This document shows, piece by piece, positions 16,747 to 25,499 of a stretch of 49,013 bases of DNA. Origin of the DNA: Psychrobacter sp. (GTDB lineage: Bacteria; Pseudomonadota; Gammaproteobacteria; Pseudomonadales; Moraxellaceae). Under the pieces are notes generated by a model. The model was not told the origin of the DNA, did no database searches, and saw nothing but the letters and a program-made list of their open reading frames with translations. The stretch lies in the NCBI GenBank assembly GCA_018260445.1, contig JAGLBE010000020.1, forward strand, positions 1 through 49,013. Direction: 5' to 3'. Made by a program: the position numbers and the translations under genes. Position 1 is the first letter of the stretch, and every line of letters starts with the position of its first letter.

Positions 16747-19449
16747 TTAGCGCTGCTTTTTGAGGCCGGCCTCTTGTAATAACGCCCCTAAAGAACCAAT
16801 TTTAGGCTCAGGTGTTGCAGCACTGCTTGTTGAGCGACTTTGATTCTGGCTACTATTATTGCTAGTGCGGCTTTGAGGTTTATCAACCGGTCTATTAGGG
16901 CGATTGCCACTGCGACTAGGAGTGTTAGGTCCAGTAGTAGACGCCTCACTTGGTCGATGGCTGCTAGGTTTGCTATCGCTATTAGGCTTACTAGAGCGAT
17001 TGGCTGCTCTTGCGCGCATTGGTCTATCCTTGGGCTGCTGCGCTGCTGTATCCGCTGCAACCTCAACACCTTGCCCCTCAGACGCTACAGCCGTTGCAGG
17101 TTTGGCGGCTTTAGGTTGCAAGGTTTTCATACTAAACCCAATACGGCCGCGTTTTTCATCGATGGCGAGCACCCGCACGCTGACGATATCGCCAGGTTTT
17201 ACCAGATTCATCGGGTCTTCAACAAAGTTGTTCGCCATCTCGGAGATATGTACCAAACCGTCTTGATGCACGCCCACATCAACAAAACAACCAAAGTTAG
17301 TGACATTGGTGACCACCCCTTCAAGCTGCATGCCCGGCTGTAAATCGCTAACCTGATTCACATCGTCTCTAAACTGGGCTGTTTTAAATTTAGGACGTGG
17401 GTCATGGGCAGGTTTGGCAAGCTCTTGCTTAATGGCACTCAGGCTAATGTTGTCATCATTGGCAGCCTCAAGTCCGGCGCTATCTAAAGTATTCACCACC
17501 CCATCATTACCCAAAACCTCGGCGATGGCATGCCCCGATTTAGCCAGCATCTGTCTGACTAAGGGATAGCTTTCTGGATGCACTCCGGTGGCGTCTAATG
17601 GCTCTTCACCGTCGCGAATGCGCAAAAATCCAGCCGCCTGTTCAAATGTCTTAGCGCCAAGCCTTGGCACTTGTTTTAGTTGTTGGCGATTGACAAAGGG
17701 CCCATGCTCTTTTCGGTAGTTAACAATTTGTTGGGCAACGTTGCGATTCAGCCCTGCCACATGCGCCAATATCGCCGGGCTTGCGGTATTCACATCAACA
17801 CCAACAGCATTGACCGAGTCTTGAGTAACTTTATCTAAAGTGTCGGACAACTGGGTTTGGTTGACATCATGCTGATATTGTCCAACGCCAATGGCCTTCG
17901 GTTCCACTTTTACCAATTCCGACAGTGGGTCTTGTAAGCGCCGAGCAATGGATACGGCGCCGCGAATAGACACATCCAGCTCTGATAATTCATCAGCCGC
18001 CAACTCGCTAGCAGAATATACAGAAGCGCCAGCCTCGTTCACAATCACAACTTTGGCACCAATGGCCGCATCGCTAGCAATTATCTCTTTTAGCAACGCA
18101 TCGGTTTCTCGGCTTGCCGTACCATTACCAATAGCCACTAACGCCACATCATAGTCTTTAAGTAAAGCTGACACAGTCGCTTTTGCCTCATCGACTTTGT
18201 TATCGGGTGCAAACGGATAGACGGTTGCTATGGCGGGCTTGTCGTCGCCATCACGGGCAACATGCCCCTGTGCATCGATAACCGCCATTTTTACGCCATG
18301 ACGAATACCCGGGTCTACGCCTAAAATAACTTGACGACCCGCCGGCGCTGCCATCAGCAAATGCTGTAAATTATTGGCAAAAACCTCAATAGCATCTGCT
18401 TCCGCTGCCAAGCGTTTTTCGGTGAGCAATCGATGTTCAATATGTGGGCGCCACTTGTCTTGCCATAAGCGAGTCGCGGCTTGGGCTAAAAAGTCACGGC
18501 GCTCTTTAGGCTGTTTAGCGTTAATCTCAAATTGGGTCATAATTTTGTCGATAAATGGCGCATCTTCTCCGTCTACCTTTAAGACTAAGACGTTTTCTTG
18601 ACGCCCACGCAGCATGGCCAGTAAACGATGATTGGGCAGCCGTGCCAAGCTTTCGCTGTGCTCAAAATAATCGGTAAATTTTTCGCCTGCCGCCCGCTTA
18701 TCTTCGCTGACCAAAGACGAGTGAATCGTGGCCGTTTTTGCAAACCCGGTGCGTAAACGGTCTAATAAATCAAGCGCCTGCGTCCAGTCATCAATAATAA
18801 TCGCCTCAACACCAGCAAGCTGTTTTTCAACCTCTGAGAAATCAACCTCAATGTCGTTGCCCGCTTCATCCGTCACCGCCTGCGGTACACTATAGCCTTC
18901 AAGCGCATTTAGGGGCGTAACCTCTGCATTAATAAGCTGCTCGGCCACCGTACCTAGTCCCGCTGCTCGGGCTTTAGCCGCCAGTGAGCGCCGCCGGGGT
19001 CGATAGGGCAAATAAATATCTTCAAGGGCAAGCTTAGAGGTTGCGTTATCGATGCGTGTCTTTAGCGCCTCGGTCAAGTTACCCTGACCCTCTAGCAGCT
19101 CAAGAATCTTGGCACGGCGTACGGCCATATCACGCTCGTAGTTCAGACCTTTTTCTAGCGCCCGTAATTGGGTATCATCTAAGCCTTGCGTCTTCTCTTT
19201 ACGGTAGCGAGCGATAAACGGTACCGTCGCCCCATCGTCATAGAGCGCCACAAACGCCTCGACTTGAGCGGGCTTAATATTGAGCGCTTTGGCAAGCTTA
19301 TGATATATAGCAGTCAAAACCTGAGCCGGCAACGTTGATTCGGCAGGGTTTGCTAAGTCATTGGATGAGTTATCAGAGGTGTCTGGCATAGTCGTATTGG
19401 TATCAGTTTGGCTCATATCCGCATCAAGGTTGATAAGTGTGACCTGCAT
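16747..19449 (-). CDS. tex: Tex family transcription accessory protein (S1 RNA-binding)
   Basis: Tex is a conserved nucleic-acid-binding protein linked to transcription and, in some pathogens, toxin expression. The domain order is the N-terminal helical Tex domain (FIARYRKEKTQGLDDTQLR; LALEDIYLPYRPRRR), a YqgF-like RNase H fold (VILGVDPGIRHGVKMAVID), helix-hairpin-helix repeats (DVNTASPAILAHVAGLNRNV; LKQVPRLGAKTFEQAAGFLR), and an S1 domain at about 703-780 (LEGVVTNVTNFGCFVDVGVH). A basic, S/N/R-rich tail of some 120 residues follows, longer than in E. coli YhgF. The start at 19449 lacks a clear Shine-Dalgarno sequence; M12 (19416) is an equally plausible start. The gene is divergent from ompR across a 347-base gap and ends at a bidirectional terminator. 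Confidence 0.93.
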   Translation of the reverse strand: MQVTLINLDADMSQTDTNTTMPDTSDNSSNDLANPAESTLPAQVLTAIYHKLAKALNIKPAQVEAFVALYDDGATVPFIARYRKEKTQGLDDTQLRALEKGLNYERDMAVRRAKILELLEGQGNLTEALKTRIDNATSKLALEDIYLPYRPRRRSLAAKARAAGLGTVAEQLINAEVTPLNALEGYSVPQAVTDEAGNDIEVDFSEVEKQLAGVEAIIIDDWTQALDLLDRLRTGFAKTATIHSSLVSEDKRAAGEKFTDYFEHSESLARLPNHRLLAMLRGRQENVLVLKVDGEDAPFIDKIMTQFEINAKQPKERRDFLAQAATRLWQDKWRPHIEHRLLTEKRLAAEADAIEVFANNLQHLLMAAPAGRQVILGVDPGIRHGVKMAVIDAQGHVARDGDDKPAIATVYPFAPDNKVDEAKATVSALLKDYDVALVAIGNGTASRETDALLKEIIASDAAIGAKVVIVNEAGASVYSASELAADELSELDVSIRGAVSIARRLQDPLSELVKVEPKAIGVGQYQHDVNQTQLSDTLDKVTQDSVNAVGVDVNTASPAILAHVAGLNRNVAQQIVNYRKEHGPFVNRQQLKQVPRLGAKTFEQAAGFLRIRDGEEPLDATGVHPESYPLVRQMLAKSGHAIAEVLGNDGVVNTLDSAGLEAANDDNISLSAIKQELAKPAHDPRPKFKTAQFRDDVNQVSDLQPGMQLEGVVTNVTNFGCFVDVGVHQDGLVHISEMANNFVEDPMNLVKPGDIVSVRVLAIDEKRGRIGFSMKTLQPKAAKPATAVASEGQGVEVAADTAAQQPKDRPMRARAANRSSKPNSDSKPSSHRPSEASTTGPNTPSRSGNRPNRPVDKPQSRTSNNSSQNQSRSTSSAATPEPKIGSLGALLQEAGLKKQR

Positions 19450-19654
19450 TATAACAAAAGCTGACGCAATAGAGGCAATTTTGACTGCATATGTTCATTT
19501 GTTGTTAATACCCTCGTGTTACACCAATGGCTTAACCTATCTATACGCCCAGCTCAACCCCTAAATAGGGGGTTGCCAGGATAACAAACCCACATAACAT
19601 TCGTAGGACGGATGAGTGTAATATGGTAAATTAACCTAACCAGAGGATAACCGC

Positions 19655-19685
19655 AGCGGCTCACCCCTCAGTGATACGGGCCGCT
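19655..19685. other. Inverted repeat in the tex-ompR intergenic region
   Basis: AGCGGC (19655-19660) and GCCGCT (19680-19685) form a 6-bp inverted repeat with a 19-nt loop, about 110 bases before ompR. The 347-base gap (19450-19796) must hold divergent promoters. I cannot place them securely and see no other structure. Confidence 0.25.
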
Positions 19686-19796
19686 TAGTTGTCAGTAAAC
19701 TTAACCGCCAAACTAACCACCGCTTAAACCGTATAACACCATTTTAAAACTAACGACGATAAAGAATTAAACCATCACCCAGAGAAGGATAACGTC

Positions 19797-20543
19797 ATGT
19801 CAGATAACAAAACCAACCATGCAGATAAATTAACGCATCGAATTTTGGTGGTAGATGATGATGTTAGATTACGCTCGTTGTTGCAGCGTTTTTTGGAGGA
19901 TGACGGTTTTGTGGTGCGCACCGCCCACGACGGCAGTCAAATGGACAAGCTGATGCAGCGCGAGTTGTTTTCACTCGTCGTGCTAGATTTAATGTTGCCA
20001 GGTGAAGACGGTATTAGCATTTGCAAGCGGCTACGCGAAGACAACAGTGACATACCCATTATTATGTTGACGGCCAAAGGCTCAGACAGTGATAGGATTT
20101 CCGGATTAGACGCCGGCGCAGATGATTATCTGCCAAAACCGTTTAACCCCAAAGAATTGCTGGCACGCATTAAAGCGGTATTGCGTCGCCATAGCCGTGA
20201 ACTGCCGGGAGCACCTTCGCAGCAGGTTGAAGTCGTCGAGTTTGGGCCTTGGACCTTAGACTTATCTACCCGCACCTTAAAACGAGATGGCAATTTGGTG
20301 ACCTTGACGACAGGGGAGTTTTCGGTACTCAAAGCCCTGGTGCAGCATCCAAGAGAGCCGTTGACCCGTGATAAACTGATGAACCTTGCGCGTGGCCGCG
20401 AGTGGGGCGCTATGGAGCGCTCGATTGACGTGCAAGTGTCTCGCTTGCGCCGTTTGATTGAAGAAAATCCCTCGCAAGCTCGCTATATTCAAACGGTTTG
20501 GGGCGTGGGCTATGTTTTTGTGCCAGACGAAGAAGAGGGGTAA
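19797..20543 (+). CDS. ompR: OmpR family DNA-binding response regulator
   Basis: The 248-residue protein has a receiver domain with acidic residues D20-D22, phospho-acceptor D64 (VVLDLMLPGEDG), T92 and K114. A winged-helix trans_reg_C domain follows, with LTTGEFSVLKALVQHPREPLTRDKL and the closing SIDVQVSRLRRLIE and YIQTVWGVGYVFVPD. The sequence is very close to enterobacterial OmpR (GLDAGADDYLPKPFNPKELLARIKAVLRR is typical), hence the symbol. The start follows GAGAAGGATAACGTC. No histidine kinase follows it: the next gene is on the other strand after 250 bases, so an EnvZ partner must be encoded elsewhere. It probably responds to osmotic or envelope stress, by analogy. Confidence 0.9.
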   Translation: MSDNKTNHADKLTHRILVVDDDVRLRSLLQRFLEDDGFVVRTAHDGSQMDKLMQRELFSLVVLDLMLPGEDGISICKRLREDNSDIPIIMLTAKGSDSDRISGLDAGADDYLPKPFNPKELLARIKAVLRRHSRELPGAPSQQVEVVEFGPWTLDLSTRTLKRDGNLVTLTTGEFSVLKALVQHPREPLTRDKLMNLARGREWGAMERSIDVQVSRLRRLIEENPSQARYIQTVWGVGYVFVPDEEEG

Positions 20544-20617
20544 TCAAGCCAAGCTAGCTAGGTTAAACTTATAAGCTTATAAACCATGACTAACCGTCAT
20601 AGGGGTGTGGTAAATGC

Positions 20618-20650
20618 CACAAGGCCTACACAAGGCCTACACAAGGCCTA
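20618..20650. repeat. Three tandem copies of an 11-bp unit downstream of ompR
   Basis: CACAAGGCCTA occurs three times head to tail (20618-20628, 20629-20639, 20640-20650). The block is enclosed by ATGCCAC (20614-20620) and GTGGCAT (20654-20660), which are inverted repeats, so the whole could fold as a hairpin after the ompR transcript. Confidence 0.8.
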
Positions 20651-20794
20651 TAAGTGGCATACTGGCTATTGTAGGTATCATCGTCATGGCTAGGCGATGC
20701 CACTACCGCCTTTTTTAAATTTAAAGCCTTTTGGTTTTTCATAAGCTATAGGATAAAACAGGTAGGCTGCGTCAACATAAAAAATCAGCAAGTG

Positions 20795-21061
20795 CTAGCG
20801 CAGCTGGCTATCTTTACTGCCACGGCGATTGAATAAATCTTGCGTCCTCAAAGCGGCTTCTAACTGATTTTGGCAACTGACGCAATGTGTAACGCCTAGC
20901 AAGGCCTCTCTACGCTTTTTAGGAATCGGTTGCTCGCATTCCTCGCAAAACTCTAAACTTATACCACTTGGCAATGCACGGCGTGCCCGTTCTAAAGCAT
21001 CGTTTACCGTCGCATCCATTTGTTCGTGCTCGGCACCATCTCGTGCCCATCCACCGGCCAT
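20795..21061 (-). CDS. ybiI: DksA/TraR-type zinc finger protein, YbiI-like
   Basis: The start at 21061 gives MAGGWARDGAEHEQMDATVN and an 88-residue protein, the same length as E. coli YbiI. An ATG one codon earlier and an in-frame upstream extension to 21157 are possible but do not match the family. GGAG lies 6 bases before this ATG. A four-cysteine zinc finger (C39, C42, C60, C63; FCEECEQPIPKKRRE) and the C-terminal NRRGSKDSQLR match YbiI closely. It lacks the long coiled-coil of DksA, so control of RNA polymerase through the secondary channel is uncertain. It is followed by nothing on its strand until the tex terminator region, and it lies 138 bases after yciK. Confidence 0.88.
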   Translation of the reverse strand: MAGGWARDGAEHEQMDATVNDALERARRALPSGISLEFCEECEQPIPKKRREALLGVTHCVSCQNQLEAALRTQDLFNRRGSKDSQLR

Positions 21062-21198
21062 CATTGTCTCCAATATATTAATAGCTGGATAGATGATTTG
21101 GGGGTGACAGCGCTGTTTATCAAGATAGCTTTTACATGATAGACTTAAGCAAAACATAAGTAACTAAAGGGTTGTTATGAGCCCTAAACCATCTAAAA

Positions 21199-22032
21199 CT
21201 AAGATTTTGGTTGTAAATCAATAACTTGCCCTTGAACAGCGATACTGGCATCACTCATTAAACACACATAGCCCGCCATTAAATCTTCGGGGGTTTTTAG
21301 GGTGCGCGGGTCTTCGCCCGGATAGGCATGGGCGCGCATATTGGTGCGAGTCGCCCCAGGATTGATGCAGTTAAAGCGCAGCGCTGTCGTGTTTTTCGTC
21401 TCTTGGGTAAATATAGCGCTCATGCCCTCAACCGCTTGTTTGGATAAGGCATAAGCGCCCCAAAACGCCCGCGGCTGACTCCCCACCGAGCTGGTAGTAA
21501 ACACGATTGACCCATTAGCGGCGTTTTTAAGAAGAGGTAATAACACTTGGGTCAACATAAAGACGGCGGTACTATTAACCTGCATTACTTTTTCAAACGT
21601 ATCAATATCATACATCTCAAGGGGGGTTAGCGCCCCAAGGATGGCCGCATTGTGTAATAAGCCATCTAGGGTGCCAAATTCTGTTTCGATGACATTGGCA
21701 AGCTGCTGCATATCGGCAAAGCTCGCTGTTTGTAAATCCAGCGGCAAAATAGCCGCTTGTTTGCCACCTGCCTGTTCAATATCGTCGTATACGGCTTCAA
21801 GCTTACTCAAGGTTTTGCCCAATAACAGTACGGTAGCGCCATATTTTGCATAGGTTAAAGCGGCAACACGGCCAATACCAGAGCCGGCGCCCGTTACCAG
21901 TATCGTCTTGCCATCTAGGCAATTAGAAGGCGGCGTAAAGCCACGGATAGCGTCAGCGCCAAGCACGCTTGGAGTAGGGACAGGGGCAGAAGTTGATGCA
22001 GAGGCAGAGGTCATAGGGTCACTAGTCATCAT
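21199..22032 (-). CDS. yciK: YciK family short-chain dehydrogenase/reductase
   Basis: A classical SDR of 277 residues. The NAD(P)-binding GAGSGIGR follows TILVT (about 43-55). LHNAAILG is the NNAG-equivalent. The catalytic Ser-Tyr-Lys set lies in FTTSSVGSQPRAFWGAYALSKQAVEGM. The segment FNCINPGATRTNMRAHAYPGEDP is diagnostic of YciK rather than of a generic SDR. About 35 residues rich in S, T, A and P precede the core. The substrate is not established for the family. The order ubiG-mupP-yciK, all on one strand here, is the same as in Pseudomonas, where the three are adjacent. The precise start among M1, M2 and M7 is unresolved. Confidence 0.88.
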   Translation of the reverse strand: MMTSDPMTSASASTSAPVPTPSVLGADAIRGFTPPSNCLDGKTILVTGAGSGIGRVAALTYAKYGATVLLLGKTLSKLEAVYDDIEQAGGKQAAILPLDLQTASFADMQQLANVIETEFGTLDGLLHNAAILGALTPLEMYDIDTFEKVMQVNSTAVFMLTQVLLPLLKNAANGSIVFTTSSVGSQPRAFWGAYALSKQAVEGMSAIFTQETKNTTALRFNCINPGATRTNMRAHAYPGEDPRTLKTPEDLMAGYVCLMSDASIAVQGQVIDLQPKS

Positions 22033-22047
22033 TGAGTTATCATTCAG

Positions 22048-22102
22048 TTTTTATACAGTTATTATGTAGTTATTATGTAATTATTATACAGTTATGATTT
22101 AG
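22048..22102. repeat. Five degenerate 11-bp AT-rich repeats upstream of yciK
   Basis: The units TTTTTATACAG, TTATTATGTAG, TTATTATGTAA, TTATTATACAG and TTATGATTTAG follow one another without gaps. A spacing near one helical turn places the AT-rich blocks on the same DNA face, just 16 bases upstream of the yciK start. They could include promoter elements or cause bending. Confidence 0.7.
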
Positions 22103-22215
22103 GTTGGATATTGATTAAAAAGATAAATACCCATCGCTGCTTCGTTGAATATTAAATAGGGTTTGGTCACATACCGCTGGCAACACGGTCATTTAGCCAA
22201 ACGTGATACACGACA

Positions 22216-22923
22216 TTACAAATAGTCAAATTGTTTGGACGCCAATAAGTCCACCAACGCTTTTGGCGTTTGCACCACATAGTCGGCCTGCCAAGTATCT
22301 AGATTGGCGCTATCTTCAGGCGGAATATAGCCATAAGCCGCCAATACCGTCACCATGCCAGCGGCATTACCTGCTTGGATGTCTCGAATATGGTCGCCCA
22401 CATAAATAATACTATTGGCAATACCGCGTGGCAGCCCAAGCTTCTCTAACGCTAGGTACATCGGCTCGGGATCGGGTTTGGTATTGTTCACGTCATCCGG
22501 GCAAACCAGCACCGCGCAGCGAGCCTGTAGATTTAACACCTGTAGCAATTTCTCGGCAAGGTAGCGCGGCTTATTGGTGACGATTCCCCAAGGGGTGCCC
22601 CGAGTTTCAAGCGAGGTTAACAAGGGCGATAGCTCGCTAAAAACATGGCTGTCTACACAAATAGCGGCTGCATAAGCGTCTAAAAATTGTTGCCGGTATT
22701 GTTGAACCTGCGCCTCTGAAGTAGGCTGCTGATTATGGGTCAATAATAGGGTGACCATCGCCGCCGCCCCAGCCGATACCTGTTCGCGAATGGCCGCATC
22801 AGAGGGCGCTTGCCAATTATTTTGCGCCGCCATATGCTTAATAATACGCACAAAATCGGCAGCCGTATCGATTAAGGTACCATCTAAATCAAATAATACG
22901 GCTTTAACGTCATGGGGCGCCAT
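22216..22923 (-). CDS. mupP: HAD phosphatase, probable N-acetylmuramic acid 6-phosphate phosphatase (MupP)
   Basis: The HAD motifs are all present: motif I FDLDGTLIDT (nucleophile D12, acid D14), motif II in GIVTNKP, the motif III lysine in TKPDPEP, and motif IV GDHIRDI. Families close to phosphoglycolate phosphatase (Gph) are hard to separate by sequence alone. The location between ubiG and yciK, however, is that of Pseudomonas mupP, which dephosphorylates MurNAc-6-phosphate in the recycling route that bypasses de novo UDP-MurNAc synthesis. nagZ, an earlier step of recycling, is also in the window. AGGA lies about 7 bases before the start. If the synteny is misleading, the protein would be Gph. 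Confidence 0.8.
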   Translation of the reverse strand: MAPHDVKAVLFDLDGTLIDTAADFVRIIKHMAAQNNWQAPSDAAIREQVSAGAAAMVTLLLTHNQQPTSEAQVQQYRQQFLDAYAAAICVDSHVFSELSPLLTSLETRGTPWGIVTNKPRYLAEKLLQVLNLQARCAVLVCPDDVNNTKPDPEPMYLALEKLGLPRGIANSIIYVGDHIRDIQAGNAAGMVTVLAAYGYIPPEDSANLDTWQADYVVQTPKALVDLLASKQFDYL

Positions 22924-22989
22924 AAATGTATCCTAAACAGGGTGTTTGTAGAATGGCCTTGATAAATGCCTTCGATAAATAAAACCGCT

Positions 22990-23892
22990 TTATTGAGGTT
23001 TAACCACGGCCATCATATAGTTCACATCCACATTTTGCGCCAACCAATAGCGCTTGGTGATAGGATTATAGTGTAAACCAATCAAATCTTGACGGTTAAA
23101 ACCAGCAGCAATCGCCATGCTATCCAATTCGGCAGGGGTAATAAACTTGGCGTAGTCGTGCGTCCCTCGGTCCAACAAGCCCAGCACATATTCGGCACCA
23201 ATAATAGCAAATAAATATGATTTTGGATTGCGGTTAATGGTCGACAGCACACAAACCCCGCCGGGTTTTAGCAAGTCAAAACAGGCTGTTACAATTTGGC
23301 TGGGGTCGGGCACATGCTCTAGCATCTCCATACAGGTTACCACATCAAAGCTTTCGGGTTGCTGCTTGGCCAGTTGCTCGATAGCAATATGCCGATACTG
23401 CACTTGAGCGGTTAAATGATTTTGCTCGGCATGTAGATGCGCCGCCTGCAAGTTCTCAACCCCCAAATCGATACCGGTTGCCGCAGCGCCACGGCGAGCC
23501 ATGGACTCGGTTAAAATGCCGCCGCCGCAGCCCACGTCAAGCACTTTTTTGCCGGTTAAACCACTGCCGGTATAGCGATTGACGTTGGCTTCAATCCAGT
23601 TTAACCGCAGCGGGTTAATCTCGTGTAACGTGGCAAAGGCGCCCCGTTTGTCCCACCATTCATGCGCCAGTTGGGTAAACTTACCGACTTCATCCATATC
23701 GACATTGGCGGATAGGCTATCTTGTGTAGGGCGGTTGATGGTAGCATTTGCATGCGCATCAGTCATGGTATCCGTATCATTCATATGGCCATTGACATTG
23801 CCATTGAAACGAACACTGCCACTGCTAGGGGCATCGCGACCAGCATGACGAGGGTCAATTTGGGGCTGCGGCGCTGTATCAGGGTGGTGCAT
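22990..23892 (-). CDS. ubiG: Ubiquinone biosynthesis O-methyltransferase with N-terminal extension
   Basis: UbiG carries out both O-methylations of ubiquinone synthesis with S-adenosylmethionine. Motif I VLDVGCGGG lies at 117-125; CMEMLEHVPDP, LKPGGVCVLSTINRNPKSY and the C-terminal YNPITKRYWLAQNVDVNYM are typical. NVDMDEVGKFTQLAHEWWDK at 63-82 aligns with the E. coli N-terminus, so about 55 extra residues rich in N, D, T, H and P precede the normal start. AAGGA about 7 bases before the ATG at 23892 supports the long form. M43 and M66 are less supported alternatives. It is the first gene of ubiG-mupP-yciK. Confidence 0.93.
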   Translation of the reverse strand: MHHPDTAPQPQIDPRHAGRDAPSSGSVRFNGNVNGHMNDTDTMTDAHANATINRPTQDSLSANVDMDEVGKFTQLAHEWWDKRGAFATLHEINPLRLNWIEANVNRYTGSGLTGKKVLDVGCGGGILTESMARRGAAATGIDLGVENLQAAHLHAEQNHLTAQVQYRHIAIEQLAKQQPESFDVVTCMEMLEHVPDPSQIVTACFDLLKPGGVCVLSTINRNPKSYLFAIIGAEYVLGLLDRGTHDYAKFITPAELDSMAIAAGFNRQDLIGLHYNPITKRYWLAQNVDVNYMMAVVKPQ

Positions 23893-23917
23893 AAGATATC
23901 CTTAAGCTTATGAGAGG

Positions 23918-23959
23918 ATTGTCGGTTGCTAAGTAGTAATTGTCGGTCGCTAAGTAGTA
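23918..23959. repeat. Tandem duplication of a 21-bp unit upstream of ubiG
   Basis: Positions 23918-23938 and 23939-23959 are the same 21-base unit with one difference (GTCGGTTGC against GTCGGTCGC, then TAAGTAGTA). They lie 26 bases upstream of the ubiG start, inside its likely promoter region. Confidence 0.75.
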
Positions 23960-24038
23960 TAGGGGCAAAGGGCTAAAAAAAGCGACAGCGATTACAACAA
24001 AATGAGGACGGGTTAACCTGCTTATCTGCTGTCTTATA

Positions 24039-24080
24039 TAAGATATCTGATATCTTAACACGCTCCTAAACACGCTCCTA
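24039..24080. repeat. Palindrome and 12-bp tandem repeat between ubiG and dsbA
   Basis: TAAGATATC (24039-24047) and GATATCTTA (24049-24057) are perfect inverted repeats around one T. Two tandem copies of AACACGCTCCTA follow (24057-24068, 24069-24080). The function is unknown. The rest of the 630-base gap shows only the palindrome at 24214-24226. Confidence 0.55.
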
Positions 24081-24213
24081 AAAATCCTGCGCTTCTTCTC
24101 ATCATCTGTTTTTAGTCGTCTGTTTTGCCGTACCTAGTATTGACGTTTGTTTAAGTAGCTGCAAAGCCTGCACTGCCTAAAATACGCCGGTAACCAAGAT
24201 ATCAGTAGTAAAA

Positions 24214-24226
24214 GTGACAGTGTCAC
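24214..24226. promoter_or_regulatory. Palindrome GTGACAGTGTCAC in the dsbA upstream region
   Basis: GTGACA and TGTCAC are perfect inverted repeats around a central G, 300 bases before dsbA. The size is right for a dimeric regulator. No regulator is assigned. Confidence 0.3.
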
Positions 24227-24525
24227 AACGTTAATTTAAGGTTTGGTTAAGATTAGGCGTCGCTTATAGTTCACAGCTCCCTAGGAATGGGTTATTATAG
24301 CCTGATACATCTACCAACAGGTTTAGGTCATTTGTTAACATTTTAGGCAGGCAACCCAATTAATGCAAGAGGGGTCTTAATCTTGGCGGCGGTATGATAA
24401 CGCTGTCGTCATTGGCTTTGGTCACGGGTTATCTAATCCTTATTGCAATGCGCTTAGCCGGGTTATCGCTTGGCCTGCATCCTAGTATCGTTCCACTGCC
24501 CTCAAAATTTTCTTAAGGAATCATA

Positions 24526-25173
24526 ATGAAATTTGTTCATCAGCATGGTTTAGTGCTTAGCGCCCTAGTAGGGGCAATGGCACTGACCTCTTTACCTGCT
24601 GCCGCTGCCGACTACGTTGCTGGTAAAGACTATCAGGTTTTAGATAACCCAGAAGCCATCGAGGGCGATAATATTATTGTGCGTGAGTTTTTCTGGTACG
24701 GCTGTCCGCACTGTTATGCGCTAAACCCCTATATGCAAAAATGGGCGGCAACCAAAGCCAGTGATGTCGCCTTTATGGAGTCGCCTGCTGCTTTAAACCC
24801 AGTGTGGGAAACCAATGCCCGTGGTTTTTATGCCGCTCAGCTTATGGGATATCAGCAGCAGACCCACAATGCGTTGTTTGATGCCATTCATAAAGATCAG
24901 CAAAAACTGTTTGATCAAAACGCATTGTCAAAATGGTATGCCACCCAAGGCGTTGACCAGAAAAAATTTAATGAATTGTATAACTCATTTGCTGTCAGCA
25001 CTAAAGTGGCACGCTCTAAAGCAGGGGCAATGCGCTATCAACTAACCGGTGTCCCTACGGTTGTGGTACACGGTAAGTATGTGGTGCAAGGCGAACCTGA
25101 GCAAGTGCCTAAAGTCGTCGATTATTTGGTGAGTAAAGTAAGAACGGATTTAAAAGCTGCTAAAGCCAAATAG
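24526..25173 (+). CDS. dsbA: Thiol:disulfide interchange protein DsbA
   Basis: DsbA introduces disulfide bonds into exported proteins in the periplasm. A cleavable signal peptide (hydrophobic 9-24, ending AAAA-DY) precedes a thioredoxin fold with the active site C60-P-H-C63 (FFWYGCPHCYALNP). The cis-proline loop is TGVPTVVVHG. At 215 residues it matches the family. AAGGAAT lies before the ATG. Its gene stands alone between long gaps and ends at a clear terminator. The DsbB or DsbD partners are not in the window. Confidence 0.94.
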   Translation: MKFVHQHGLVLSALVGAMALTSLPAAAADYVAGKDYQVLDNPEAIEGDNIIVREFFWYGCPHCYALNPYMQKWAATKASDVAFMESPAALNPVWETNARGFYAAQLMGYQQQTHNALFDAIHKDQQKLFDQNALSKWYATQGVDQKKFNELYNSFAVSTKVARSKAGAMRYQLTGVPTVVVHGKYVVQGEPEQVPKVVDYLVSKVRTDLKAAKAK

Positions 25174-25217
25174 GCTTGTGTATAGCTAAGCTAAGCTGGC
25201 AACTCGTTAAGTGGCCT

Positions 25218-25273
25218 TAAGTTAAAAGCCTAAGTTAAAAGCCTAAGTTAAAAGCCTAAGTTAAAAGCCTAAG
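25218..25273. repeat. Tandem array of a 13-bp unit downstream of dsbA
   Basis: TAAGTTAAAAGCC is repeated four times without change (25218-25269) and followed by a partial fifth copy (TAAG). It lies between the dsbA stop and its terminator, so it would be in the 3' untranslated region. There are no spacers, so it is not a CRISPR array. Confidence 0.9.
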
Positions 25274-25340
25274 CGGTAAGACAACTAGCGAGTTGTATAG
25301 CATAAGGCATAGAGTATCAATAAATCGACAGGTCAATGAG

Positions 25341-25367
25341 GGCTAAGCGCAAGCTTAGTCTTTTTTT
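25341..25367 (+). terminator. Rho-independent terminator downstream of dsbA
   Basis: CTAAGC (25343-25348) and GCTTAG (25353-25358) form a stem closed by GCAA, extended by G-T and G-C pairs, and followed directly by seven T residues. Confidence 0.85.
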
Positions 25368-25451
25368 GTCAAAACATAAGCTTTCAAGTAGAGGCTGCTG
25401 AGCGGTTGTGTGGATTTGGTAAAAAAAGAATAATGGGTTGGTTTAGTAGTT

Positions 25452-25470
25452 GCAAATGTTAATAATTATC
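25452..25470. promoter_or_regulatory. Fur-box-like site upstream of the iron-storage genes
   Basis: GCAAATGTTAATAATTATC matches 15 of 19 positions of the E. coli Fur consensus GATAATGATAATCATTATC. It lies 278 bases before bfd, upstream of the bfd-bfrA-bfrB group, so iron control is plausible. The distance is larger than usual, and the 9-bp repeat array lies between. Confidence 0.5.
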
Positions 25471-25499
25471 GTTAACATACTCATTAAGACACGGTGACA

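Noticed and set aside
16840-17343. Long open frame opposite tex
   Set aside because: It is the shadow of tex, whose S1 domain and tail explain the sequence in the other strand.
21062-21157. N-terminal extension of the YbiI-like protein
   Set aside because: The start at 21061 gives the exact 88-residue family length and has a GGAG at good distance.
25218-25273. Possible CRISPR array
   Set aside because: The 13-bp units follow one another without spacers, and no cas genes are near.
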